DNA of 64,000 nucleotides from the NCBI RefSeq assembly GCF_000499845.2, contig NC_023757.2, positions 4,994,118 through 5,058,117 on the forward strand. The letters run 5' to 3'. The position numbers were made by a program, and so were the translations under genes. Under the pieces are notes generated by a model. It did not search any database. It was given only the letters and a program-made list of their open reading frames with translations, and was not told the origin of the DNA. Within the stretch, counting starts at the first letter, position 1. Each line of letters starts with the position of its first letter. Below, in pieces: positions 1 through 22,639 of this stretch. Source of the DNA: Phaseolus vulgaris. Taxonomy: Eukaryota > Streptophyta > Magnoliopsida > Fabales > Fabaceae.

Positions 1-189
1 AAGGAGGAGCAAATCTTTGTCATACAAACTATACATGAATGATTGAGATTAATAGTTAAAGTCACATGATCATCCTAAATGTTCTTTATATTTTAAATTT
101 GATCATTCATATGATAAAATCTAATGGTCAATATTTGTGCCTCTTACAGAAATACCTTTCTCATTTGATTCGTCACATTATGTATATAC

Positions 190-2467
190 CTTATCAATAT
201 CAATCATCTCTGCCCCAGAAATGCATATGGTTCTCACACCACTATCATGAAGCTTTTTGGTAGACAAAGAACGACTCTCTTCTAACAAAGTCTCTAAATG
301 TGTGACACGCTAAAAAAGAAAAATAGCAAAGGTAAGTAGTAGTCACATGGAGTGGGAAGAAAAACTAAGCATAAAGAGCAAAAATATGTATTATTAACTG
401 CGGTATCGTAAGCTTGGCGGTTCAGTATCTTAGACAAGTCAACTTGACACTGGACCGAATGTATTATCTCTGCAAGAGAGTTGATGTTATGTATTTCCTC
501 CTCAAGTTTCTCCAGAGCTCCAGAGCTCTCTGCAGATACCAAATCAACCTTGTTAAGAATTATAATGTCCTGAAACAAGTAGCAAAAATTATCAGCTCTT
601 CAATGCCTGATTCCACTAAATGCTTGAGCTAGATATATTACACCAATACCTGACCTAAATTATTAATATAAAAGGGGTACAAGATCAGTATTATACATAA
701 CAATTACTTAAGAGTCCCAAATGAAATATATTTTGTAATGTCTCCTCCTATAATCCTCCCCTCCCATCAATCTTTGAAATTCTGGCAGGTACTATGGGAA
801 AACGAAAAATATGATATCAATAAGCACTAATAATCCAATATCCAGTCAATATAATAAACAATTACCGCAAATGCTATCTGAAAATATGCTTCAGGAAATG
901 AAGATGAGCCACGGTGCTCATCAAGCTGGAAGCGCAAATTTTTAGCATCCACCACCTAGTTGAGAAGAAACTCGATCAAAAAGAGGCCATGATTCACAAG
1001 CCATGTTTTTATATATACCAAGGAAAGAATAACATCTATCATTATATAAGTGGAATGGAAGAGCCACAGACACAAAACAATGACAATTTTGCTGGAGGTG
1101 ACAATAATGAAAAGAACTTTGTTTCATTTGACATGGAATGAAATCAAACAACTATAAGCATGTCTATAAATTAGAGCATGTTCATGCCAGAAAAGGGAGA
1201 CAAATTATAGTAAGCTCCATCCAAAAAAGAATCTTACGGTGACAATAGAATCAAGCTTCACTTCTGATTCCAACTGTTCATCCAACCATAGAACAGATGC
1301 CAAAGGTGCTGGATTTGCCAATCCAGTGGTTTCCAGCAATATATGGTCAAGCCTAAAGAGAAACAATACAGAAAAATACTTAATCGTGCCAAAATATGTA
1401 GCAGAGTTGGCCCACTATACCGAACACCATATCAAATCATGATAAAACGAAAATAAGGTAAAATGAACGGCAACATTAAGGGTTTGTTTGAAGAAATTTT
1501 TTCCATAAGCACTTCTAGAAGAGAAATATAAGCAAGAAAATGAAATTAGCTTATTTATAAGATAAAATTAACTTATGCAAGTGGTGAAAAACAGATTTAA
1601 TTTTTCTTCATTCCTTTTCTCTTTTAAAAGTGTTTAAGGAACAGTTACTCCAAAACAGACCCGAAGTGACATAACTGCGGCTTCAATTTTCCATGCCTCA
1701 AATTCACCACAAATATAGAAGTATTTTCTTGCTTTACCTGTCCTTTCTCTGAACAAGCTGCTCAAGTGCTTGAACCAAACTATGCTTCACTGTGCAACAT
1801 ATACACCCATTGGCAAGCTCAACCCATTCTTCAACAAGTGCACCCTTATCCCCTTCATTGATCATGGCTCTTTCCACGCCAATTTCCTCACCGAACTCAT
1901 TCAAAATGACAGCAATCCTCTTCCCATGTTGCGAATTCAGAATATGATTCACTAGCTGAAACCCAACGATTCAGTCACAAGATCACAATTCCACACCACA
2001 AAACACAAAAACATCGTCACCATTCCAAATGAACCAGTGCCAACATGCAACAACAAGCGCAACGCAACCAAAGTGAAAAAGCACATAACTTTAAACTTCC
2101 CTATTGCCCAAGATCACAATTCCACTCCACTAAACACAAAAACATCGTCATCATTCCAATTGAACTAGTGCCAACAAGCAACAACAAGAGCAACGCAACC
2201 AAAGTGAAAAAGCACATAACTTTAAACTGCCCTATTGCCCAAAAATTGGAAAAATGGAAAATTTAGAGTGAATCAAGAGCAGAGAAAACGATGGGGTGCT
2301 TGGAATGATGGCATAGAAAAGGGTTTAAAAAAACTTACAGTGGACTTGCCCGCACCCAGATAGCCAGTGATGAGAGTGACTCCAACAGAAGATTTTTGGG
2401 AAACGAATTCATCATTTCCTTGAATCTGAACAGCAAGAGGTGGCTCTTCGTCTTCTTCGTGCTCCAT
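190..2467 (-). CDS. CobW/ZNG1-family GTPase metallochaperone, 5' six exons (partial)
   Basis: G3E-family P-loop GTPase of the CobW/COG0523 group. Eukaryotic members (ZNG1) deliver zinc to client enzymes. Exons I can join, minus strand: 2467-2339, 1955-1738, 1352-1238, 955-866, 569-399, 309-190. All introns are GT-AG and the 843 nt stay in one frame (281 codons). Visible motifs: Walker [10 protein letters not shown] split by intron 1, the metal-binding CxCC in [19 protein letters not shown], and the guanine-specificity motif NKVD at the start of exon 5. I chose the ATG at 2467 because family homology begins there and a TATA box lies about 100 nt upstream. An in-frame ATG at 2551 sits almost on that TATA box. 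The C-terminal CobW domain is expected beyond the left edge; positions 1-189 gave no exon I could place. From memory, closest to Arabidopsis At1g26520. Confidence 0.9.
1980..2240. repeat. 131-bp tandem duplication in intron 1 of the CobW-like gene
   Basis: Two near-identical head-to-tail units, 1980-2110 and 2111-2240. Both begin AGATCACAATTCCAC and both end around CCCTATTGCCCA. They differ by scattered substitutions, so the duplication is recent but not brand new. It lies wholly inside intron 1 and leaves both splice sites intact. Confidence 0.85.
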
Positions 2468-2562
2468 CTTCTTCAACTGGTTTGTTCTATGTTGCGTTAG
2501 TGGCTTTTCTTCTCTTTTCTCTTTCTCCCAATTCTTCGTGTTCACAAACACGAAATTCCGAA

Positions 2563-2569
2563 TTTATAA
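2563..2569 (-). promoter_or_regulatory. Candidate TATA box of the CobW-like gene
   Basis: The minus strand reads ATTATAAATT here, about 100 nt upstream of the chosen ATG at 2467. A start site about 30 nt downstream would leave a leader of roughly 70 nt, normal for a plant gene. Motif and spacing only. Confidence 0.45.
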
Positions 2570-2570
2570 T

Positions 2571-3764
2571 CCTTTTCAATAATCATATTTTAAAACAATT
2601 AATTGAAATGGTTTAATATGTTTTGTATCCTCAAAAGTATTAGTCTCTTTATTAATTTTATATTTATTAAAACTTTAATAATAACTATACCAAACATTTA
2701 TTCGGCTAATAATGAACCATTTTCAATTTTTTATTTGTGTTAAAAAGGGGTAGAACAGTCATCCCCAATGCTATCTTTTTTATTTTTTAATTTTATCTTA
2801 AATTCTTCTTCTAGTTTACTCTTGGTAATATTTTTATATTTTTAAATTAATCTTAAATTCTCCTTCTAGACTTTGTAATATTTTATATTTTTAAATTCTT
2901 CTTCTAGTTTTATCTTTGCAATATTTTACATTTTTGGGTATTCAATATTTTATATTTTATATAATCAATAAACTCTTAAAACATAAAGAATTCATATATT
3001 TTAAAATACGTCAATTAGTAATTTGGAAATAAAAAAATTATATTAAAGTCATAAAGATCTATCTATTATCGTATAACAATATAACATTGATTCGTTTCTA
3101 AAAGATATTTGTTGTAATCGCTTTTAAGAAACGTATTTATAAATTTCTTGACAATGAAAAGGGAAAATCATGGTTACTAATGAACACGGATATTAGATAC
3201 CCTTTACACATTTTTTCTAAAAAAAAAAGTCATTTTGTTACTTAATTGATATTCGCTCCAAAATATTTATGAATTATTTTATACTCTTGAGTAGTCTTGG
3301 ATAAGGTGTGAGAAGAAGGAATAAGTGAGTGGAAGATGATGTCAAGTGAATAGAATATTAACGGGACAACATTGTGATAAGAGATAAAAAAAAAATGCAT
3401 GTAAACTTACATAAACACGAGTTTTTGCATTAAAATGATGCAATTTACTTTTGTATCTAAGAGAATAAGAAAAAAAATTATTATAAGTTACGACTTTGTT
3501 TCAAATAAAATATTATTGGTATAAAATAAGGTTGGTCTCACTTAAATTAAGAAGTCATATCATACAATAAATGAATTTGTTAAAATATTTTACTAAAGTC
3601 ACAAGGTTTTAGTTGAAGTGAATTTAACCGATTAAAACCTGAATCAACTAATTTAAAAATATAACAGGTTTTAAAAAAACATTTTCTTGAAAATGTCTTG
3701 AATCATCATGAATAGTAAATAAGACCCAACAAAAAACACAGGCACAACCTTACCGTCTTCATGG
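2571..3764. other. AT-rich intergenic spacer
   Basis: Low-complexity AT-rich DNA with several imprecise repeats of the words TTCTTCTAGTTT and ATATTTTATATTTTT around 2800-2960. I see no gene, RNA or clear mobile element. Confidence 0.6.
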
Positions 3765-4690
3765 TAGAGCTTTCGGCATGATGAGTTACTTGCATTGTTG
3801 TTGTCTAGTTTATCATGAGACATTGGGACACTTTAGTGGTATCTTTGAGCAACTTTCCACCTAATGAGAAATTGACTTTTGACATGATTAAAGATAGTAT
3901 TTTAAATGAAAAAAACTAGGAGGAAGGGCAATAATAAGGTTATCTCCTCAACTCAAAATAAATTTAGTTATGGAGTTGAGGAAAAGAAATATGTACGAAA
4001 ATTCTCAGAGATTTAATGATCGTAATAAGTCAAGAAGAAAGTCAAGGACAAGAAAATATATCACATGTTTCCATTGCAATAAACCAAGACTTGCAATCCT
4101 CGATAAAGAAAGATAGAAGAAATAATATAGAAGAGAGGATAATATAAAGTTACAATTGTAGTTATATCTAATGGTGAAATTGTCATTGATTATGAAATCA
4201 AAGGGTAATCAATTTTATTGGCATTGGATAATTTGCTTAGAGACTAATATACCGATTGCAAGTTGCATTTGAAAAAGTTAGACACATCCCTAATATACAC
4301 CTCAGCTTGATCTTTATACAGTTACTTGGCAAAAGATAGTTATCATAATTCTTTTGGTGATGGAAAATTGAAGTATGCTAAAGAGACATTGGTGGTAAGG
4401 AGAGAAGAGAAATAATATTTATCTGACATCAACAAAGTTGTCTACAACTCAAGTGAATATAATTGATGATTGCTCTTAATTTTTTCATTTTTATTAATGA
4501 CCAATCCAGAAAGGTTTGGAGTTTGTTTTGAAATCCAAAGACCATGTAATGATGTGTTCAAACATTTACATGCAAGTATTAAAAGAGAGACAAAAATGTT
4601 ATTAAAATGTTTTAGAGGAGATAATTGATACATATACCACTTATAAAGTATAAATGAGTGTAAATCTCACATAAAAAAAATAATTTGGTA
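3765..4690 (+). mobile_element. Decayed Ty1/copia gag-pol relic
   Basis: Plus-strand translation, crossing frames and stops, resembles copia polyprotein in the correct order. A gag (UBN2-type) segment at 3820-3910 includes TLVVSLSNFPPNEKL and LTFDMIKDSILNE. A broken zinc-knuckle start, CFHCNK, follows near 4070. A GAG-pre-integrase-like stretch at about 4330-4430 contains YHNSFGDGKLKYAKETLVV. An integrase scrap near 4550-4630 contains ASIKRETK and CFRGDN. No LTRs were identified. It is too damaged to be coding. Confidence 0.65.
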
Positions 4691-4849
4691 AGATTGAATT
4701 AAATTTAAAATTTATTTTCATTATTACTAAAATTTATTAATATCTATTTTAATAAGATTTGTCGAATGTTTCCATTTTAGGCTTTATGTGTGAAGATTGA
4801 AAAATCACTCTCAATCTCAAATTCATTGAAACAAATACAAAAATCACGC

Positions 4850-5012
4850 TCCTCCTTTCTTTTTATCAAGAATGAAAAATGAATAAATGGTAACCACTTC
4901 AGGAGTGATCCAACCCTTATACAGAAAAACACTTTACCATACTTCTACCTAAAAACATCTACTAGATTGATAAAGGAACAACCAAAACAAACACAAGGAA
5001 GCAATAGAAATC
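4850..5012 (-). mobile_element. LINE 3'-end fragment
   Basis: This stretch matches the 3' untranslated end of the LINE at 61.86-62.02 kb in the same orientation. It has a T-rich start, then GAATAAATGG, CCACTTCAGGAGTG, CAACCCTTATACA and AAGGAACAACCAAA in the same order. It is a 5'-truncated insertion holding only the element's 3' tail. Confidence 0.65.
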
Positions 5013-5430
5013 TCAAACCCTAAACCCTAAATAGAGGATAAGTGAGAAGTATCTTAGATCAAATACATTAAGCAAGATGATATATTTTTAGTATATTAAA
5101 ATAGAAATCATAAAGGTACTCATATATTTATCTCCACCAACCAGAGGGGCCTGCAAGCAAGAAACCCTAGAAACCACCGATTCGTAGGTTTATGTCTTGA
5201 AAAATGTCTTGCAACTGCTTTGTGATCTACGCAGTAGAAATTAAAATGTGTTAGTTTTGTTGTTATATCAGTGGAAGCTTGCAACAATTTAAGTTTGCAG
5301 GAATTTGAGTCAGCCACTGAAAGATATATATGATACAAGGTCGTTATGCCCTAGAATCACAGAACTTGAAAAGAGAATAAATTGATTAGCCCTAGTTTTT
5401 GTCTCTTAATTGTTCCATTGAGCAAAATCC

Positions 5431-16371
<10,941 letters not shown>

Positions 16372-16832
16372 AAAAATTATTGCATGATTTACAATGTAAT
16401 GGGAAATTGGAAATGAGACATGATATTTCACTCCTGCAACAACAACTTGTATAACTTCTTTGTAATAATGGTGTAACTGGGCTGAGGAGAATTATAGCAA
16501 AATCTTTCAATTGGATTACACAGTATTTAAAAATATTTTTTTTAGTTATGATGTGTGTTTCAATAACTTAATATAGTTTCATATTGTTGACGAGTGAAAA
16601 TTGAAAATAATTTATATATTTTTTTCTTTTTCAACTTACCAAAACGTCTTTTAAGAAAAAAAAAATTTAACAGAAGTTTGACATCTAAAACAGACAATAA
16701 ATAAAAATCTTTCAATTTTAATTTCAATGCATCATTAATCTAATAATTTTTATTTAATAATTTTTAAATACATTAAAATAATTTCATCTCTCTTACATGC
16801 ACTTCATTAATTCATTTGAAAATATATGATAA
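16372..16832. other. 3' flank of the beta-glucosidase gene
   Basis: Immediate downstream sequence, presumably the 3' UTR for the first 100-200 nt. AATAAT at about 16463 is a weak polyadenylation-signal candidate. Nothing else is recognised. Confidence 0.4.
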
Positions 16833-17190
16833 CATTACAAGAAAATCATTAAATAAAAACTAATTTTAGATACTAAAAATAATTACTTACTATATTGACT
16901 AAATTAGAGACCATATTAGAGAAAAAAATGCTTGATTTCTAAATTAGTTTATATTATTTTTAAATAGTTTTTAAATTGGTATCTAATTAGTTACCAACAT
17001 TTTTGCTATCAAATTTAGAATTTAAATAATCGGTAGTTAAAACCTTTTAGTTAATTAGATACCAATTTAAAAACTATTTAATAAATATAAACTAATTTAG
17101 AAACCAAAAATTATTTTAGTTTCTAATTTAGTCACTATAATAATTTTTTCTAAAATTAGTTTTTACTCAATAATTTTTAACTTAATCTTC
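16833..17190. mobile_element. CACTA-type MITE
   Basis: Starts CATTACAAGAAAATCATTAA. Long inverted arms include GAGACCATATTAGAG and TTGGTATCTAATTAGTTACC against GGTAGTTAAAACC and AATTAGATACCAATTT. The right terminus is worn. It lies between the beta-glucosidase gene and the tRNA array. Confidence 0.65.
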
Positions 17191-17961
17191 TAAATTATTA
17201 TACAACTAAATTTAAATAATACAATAGAAACTAAAACATATGATAAAAAAAAGACATAATCACTACTAATGTTTTTTTAGAATATTTTGTTTTGTAATAT
17301 TTGTCAATCTTTTGGCAGATATAAAAAACCCACTACAAATGTCATTTCACAACTATCAAATAGGTGAGTATCTTATACTTCAGACGCAAATTGTTAAGTG
17401 TTTTTTTAGGAAGTGCAGGTATTTTTGTTAAAACATGAGAAACAAATATTATTGGTTAAAAATTGCCAAAAACATTTTAAATTTGCAAAACTTAACATTT
17501 ATGGGCGTTTAGAAAGAATCAGAAATTACATTCCCTATATTTACATTTGTAGCAGTTGTATACCACAAAAAAGTGATGCATTGTAGCAGTGAATTACCTT
17601 TCTCAAAAGTAAAATAATGCAAAAATAATTCCTACCACTAAGCAATTGAAGCTTAGCAAACGTTAAAGAATGGGTTATCCTTTAATAGTTAATTAAACTT
17701 GGTTTCAGATCAGAGCATAACAATTCTTTTTCTACAATTTCAAAAGGATTTGCTAATGAATATAGCCACTAATTAAGCAATTTATTATTGGCTTACCAAA
17801 TCTAAAACAAGAAACCATAAAGTTAGAGTAATTGTTTGTTAATGCAAACCTAAAACTAGAAACAAGTTATTGAGGCTCTTTCTTATAGTGTTTGGTTCCA
17901 CTAATAATAATTACTTTTACCTCTCAACATTACAACAAATGTCTGAACAATTATTGGATTA
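17191..17961. other. AT-rich spacer
   Basis: No gene or clear repeat recognised between the two MITEs. Confidence 0.5.
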
Positions 17962-18330
17962 CACTACAAGAAAATCATTGAATAGAAACCAAATTTTAGA
18001 TATCACAAATAATTAATCACTATATTGAGTAAATTAGATATTATTTTAAAAATTAAACAAATATTGGTATCTAAAGTAGTTTTAATTATTAATAAAATTT
18101 ATAAATTGGTTTCTAATTAGCTACCAAGGTTTTAACTACCACAAATCTAAAGAATTTGATTTTTAAAACCTTTGTACCTAATTAAATATCAATATAGAAA
18201 TTATTTATTGATAATAGAAAGTACCCTAGATACCAATAATATTTTTAATTTTCACATCTAATTTAGTCAATATAGTGACTTAATATTTTGTATTTTTAAA
18301 ATTAATTTCTATTTAATAATTTTCTTTTAA
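17962..18330. mobile_element. CACTA-type MITE spanning the left edge of the tandem array
   Basis: The left end CACTACAAGAAAATCATTGA is intact and the right end decays to AATAATTTTCTTTTAA. From about 18030 onward the same MITE sequence is repeated at 22046 and 27375, where it lacks the first 68 bp. The array's left breakpoint therefore falls inside this element. Confidence 0.7.
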
Positions 18331-18649
18331 TAAAAAATAATAATTAATCATCCAAAATGAAGAAATTACCCTTAATATGCCTTAAATGGTGGAAGATGTT
18401 TCTGCCATACATATTGTTCAATGCTTCTGAAAAAAATATTATAGAATAGTAGTTTCCATATAATGACAAAAAAAATATAATTAACCCCATAATTGTCAAT
18501 TGTGTGGAGTGACTCCGTCCTATCAAAATTATGAGAAAAAAGTAAAGTACATTGAGATTAACTATGAATGTATCTTGATTGTGTTGGAATTTACAGTGGA
18601 AGAAAATCAGAAAAAATATATCAAACATTGTTCAAAAACGGTTGAGCTA

Positions 18650-19090
18650 ATGAGTTTTTCTCCAATGTGATGATGATATTAGCCAATAAGCTAATGCTTT
18701 TTTGCTCTAACTTGATGATATTAAACTATGAACTAATGAGCTTTTGCTTTCACATAATGATATTCTTTTTCTCTAAATCCTATACCATTTTTATTATGTG
18801 GGGCTTTAGTGCTTCCTAAGAGGATATTTAGAGATTTCTCACATAACTATGATGGTGAGATTATCTTTCCTAAAGTAGAGTTTTATTTTTCTAGATCATT
18901 GTTATTTATTTCTAATTTTTATTTTCCTAATTTATCTTTTAGTAACAAGAGTTCCTTTTGTGTTTCTTCTATCTTAGCATTTTTGTCTTTTAGAGCTTGA
19001 CTTAATTTCTTATTTTCTTCTTCTATTTTATTATTAGTCTTAGAGACTTCTAGATTTTTCTTGGTTAAACTATCTAGTTTATATTGGTTC
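18650..19090 (-). pseudogene. Copia gag-like coiled-coil relic, array unit 1
   Basis: The minus strand encodes a lysine/glutamate-rich coiled coil like the clearer copy in unit 2 (23829-24038), but with more stops. Read with unit 2, the order coiled coil, then LNILL, then a KNGIG-like tail resembles Ty1/copia gag proteins of legumes. Assignment is by pattern only. Confidence 0.35.
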
Positions 19091-21067
19091 ACCCATAACT
19101 TGGGCTACATCCAGTGCTCTTAAGCAACCAACTTAAGAGTCTTTATTAACATAAGTATTCTACATCTCTTCAGGTACACAAGTGTTCTCCACCTCTCCAT
19201 GAAGTAAGTATTAAACACCTCTCTTAGAAGCAAGTCTTAATCTCCCTCTGAGACTAAGATCTCTCAACAAGTGAGAAAAACAATCTCGAAAAAAAAAACA
19301 AACAGTGAAAACTCACAAGGTAAACTTCACACAATGAAAGATTTACAATATAAGGCTCACTCCCCAAACTATGAGTGCTATAAATAGCATATGCGAAATA
19401 TTCTCTCAAAACACTAATACAATGAAGGCTAAATATCATTTGCAATGATCTGTATATCCTTGTATGCTTCGTTGTTGTGTTGTTCATCTTCAAGATCTTT
19501 ATATAGTCTTTAGATGTTTGATATGGAAATCCTTGATATTGATTAATTCTTTTGCGTCTTACACGTTGAATGTGATTTGATTTGTTTCTCTTCTTGTTCA
19601 TTTGTGAACGTTGATCCATCAATGAAGTGATCTAAGGGTATCCTTTAATTTCATGCATTGTTTCTCAATTTCTTTCTCTTTTGGGAAAGTTGATATAATT
19701 TATTTGACGTTCCTTGAATCTCGCTCTCAAAAGTGTAAATTTTTCTCTTCACTTGGTCACGTACTCATTTTTCACACATCTTCTTAAATCAGCTCTTTCT
19801 CTCACTTGTTCTCTTTTGTGATTTCTTTCTCTTGTTATGTGTAACAACTTAAATGTTTTTAATTGTATTCTACGAATCTCGCTTTGTAATAACTTTGTTG
19901 TATCCATTTGACGCTTGAAAAAGGAGATTTGTTCTCGTTCTCCTCTACGACTTAATTGTTAATAAAGTAACATTAGGAAACTTTTTTATTGTTAGTGATT
20001 TAATATTTTATCTCAGAGCAAATATATCTCTGAATAACAATTTCTTAATATATGAAATATCAGATGAATTATCAATACATTCCATTCTTATATATTAATT
20101 TAAAACACATAATCAATATATTCAAGTTAATCATCCATATTAAATATCTTTCATTATCAGTCATAATTTCTCATGAATATATTCCACACAACATTTTCAA
20201 ACACATATTTAAATCTCAATTAAATATAGTTGTGTTTTTACAAAATATCTTTCATATAAATATATTAATTAAGCTCATAATGTTTTCAATATATTGAAAA
20301 ACGTAGTCACAAGATATATTTGTTGAAACTTGTTTGAAAATATTCTAAGGTTTTAATTAAACACAACGTTTTGATAAATATGATTTGTATAACTCAACAT
20401 AATCAAAATACATTTAGAACACTTGAATAACACATGTAAAATTGAAAGGATTAAGTATGAAAACTTCTATGTCACCTGTTCGTCCAACACATAATCTTTG
20501 TCTACTACGTTCATTCGATCATCGTCTGGTATTGTAAGACTCATACTTTCTTGCATGCAACGTTGCACAGTTTAACAACAACGTCTTATGTATTTTCCTT
20601 TTAAACACTTTGTGTTTAGACTTCGTCTAACATATGATTTATACATCCTGTTGCGTCTAAGATATTCTTAGGGTTTTATTAGTTTTTTGTTATCATCAAA
20701 ACATATATGAAAGTTTTTCTAAAGGATTCGTCTAAAACTGAATCATCTAAACACACAAACTGTGTTCTTACAAAGCTTTAAAGACACAAAGAAATTTCAA
20801 CAAAATTTTAGCACTTGCAAATTATGATTCTTTTGTGTAGTGTTATCTTCGAAGCATACTTTTATACTCCTTTATCTATTCGTTGAGTAGCTTTGAACTC
20901 TCTTATTTTTTTTTCTTCTTCTTCTACTACCGTCTGATGAGCTTTTATGTTGAGAAGCTTTAAATGTCCTACACAATTTTCCTAATTGTTGGCAAAACTT
21001 ATCTTTCTCAATTACAAAACCTTTTATTTTAATGCACATTGTTGGTAAAAGAGACTTATTTTAGTGT

Positions 21068-21141
21068 TGCTTTCATTGAGAGTTGAACTCAAGACCTCCC
21101 GCTTACTAAACGGGTGCTCTAACCAACTGAGCTATGAAAGA
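21068..21141 (-). tRNA. tRNA-Thr(AGU), unit 1 copy with acceptor mismatch
   Basis: A 74-nt cloverleaf on the minus strand. A box TAGCTCAGTTGG, anticodon loop TTAGTAA (anticodon AGU) on a CCCGT/GCGGG stem, T arm TTGAG/CTCAA with loop TTCAACT, discriminator A. The first base is U instead of G, so pair 1-72 is U-C. That would probably impair RNase P processing or charging. A T-run follows at about 21045 (minus-strand sense) as a possible Pol III terminator. Confidence 0.75.
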
Positions 21142-21712
21142 TTTTATCTTTCAATATTTTAGTGAATCTACTGAACATTTATTTAAAGTAACACTGAGAA
21201 AATACGAAATAAATTAAAAATATATAAAAGTAAAATAAACAACGTAATCAAATTTTATTATTTGATCACAAATACCAATTTTCTAAAATCACGGAAGAAA
21301 ATAAGATAACCAAAATCATGAATAAGAAATTAAAGGAGAAACAAAATTTCCATTTAGTTAAACATGTATAAATAAAAGTCAATGCAGCCAGAACCAACCA
21401 TAAAATAAGATACAGGAAATTTAATCTGTAAAATAAAATGAAGAGATATTTTTAATTAGAGATCCAGATCAATTAAAAGTTGATAATTAATAAGGTTTAA
21501 TCTATAAATTTCTTTTATCAATTTTGAATTGAGAGTGGCAAGAAACCCACAAAATAGTCCATTTTGAAAAAAAAAATTGTAAACCTTTCTGAATATATTT
21601 TATTTACATTGGAAAAATTGCATAAGTGTTTCAATTTCAATTTAAACATGGGTTGGATTCATACTTCATAATAAACCCTCTAAAAATAAATAAATAAATT
21701 GAGAATGTAAAA

Positions 21713-22045
21713 ATATTACAAAGTGGACTTTAAGTCTAACTCAACCCCATAAAACCAGTGAAGTTTGCATCCATTTATATATCATGAAATGCTCTAATCT
21801 CTAGTTGATGTGGCACGTCGAGAGTGACAACTCGTGCATGAGATAACATATTATGAGTGATATGATAACGGCCTAATGACAGATGACTTGATAAACTCAA
21901 CAAGTATTCGCTAGGATAGGCTTTAAATGACTCTGATATTATATTACGAAGTGAACTTTAAGCCTAATTCAACTTCATATTACGAAGTGGACTTTAAGCT
22001 TAATTCAACCTCATAAATCTGAAAGAGGATTTCCACCTATTTTGC
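21713..22045 (-). mobile_element. TRIM-like tail of array unit 1
   Basis: Contains AGTGGACTTTAAGTCTAACT and a later partial repeat GTGAACTTTAAGCCTAATTC, plus CTCTGATATTATATTACG, a decayed form of the primer-site block at 6.75 kb. Versions of this tail close unit 2 (27050-27374) and unit 4 (39610-39931). Confidence 0.4.
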
Positions 22046-22639
22046 TAAATTAGATTCTATTTTAGAAATTAAAAAAATTATTGGTATCTAAAGTAGTTTT
22101 AATTATTAATAAAATTTATAAATGGGTTTCTAATTAGCTACCAAGGTTTTAACTACCACAAATCTAAAGAATTTGATTTTTAAAACCTTTGTACCTAATT
22201 AAATATCAATATAGAAATTATTTATTGATAATAGAAAGTACCATAGATACCAATAATATTTTTAATTTTCACATCTAATTTAGTCAATATAGTGACTTAA
22301 TATTTTGTATTTTTAAAATTAATTTCTATTTAATAATTTTCTTTTAATAAAAAATAATAATTAATCATCCAAATGAAGAAATTGCCCTTAATATGCCTTA
22401 AATGGTGGGAGATGTTTGTGCCATGCATATTGTTTTGGGTTTAGAATAGTAGTTTCCATATAATGACAAAAAACAAAATATAATTAACCCCATAATTATC
22501 AATTGTGTGGAGTGGCTCCGTCCTATCAAAATGATGAGAAAAAAGTAAAGTACATTGAGATTAACTATGAATGTATCTTGATTGTGTTGGAATTTATAGT
22601 TGAAGAAAATTAGAAAAAATATATCAAACATTGCTCAAA

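Noticed and set aside
2273..2551. Upstream in-frame ATG at 2551 as start of the CobW-like protein
   Set aside because: It sits about 12 nt from the TATA box, upstream of the likely transcription start, and the extra residues are not family-like.
18344..18628. Recurring minus-strand ORF beginning MFDIFFLIFF
   Set aside because: The hydrophobic look comes from T-rich sequence. Copies in units 1-3 diverge by frameshift at the 3' side and no family features appear.
20052..20297. Recurring ORF beginning MKYQMNYQY in array units 1-3
   Set aside because: Low-complexity Ile/His/Phe-rich translation of AT-rich DNA. It recurs only because the DNA is duplicated, and the copies end at different points.
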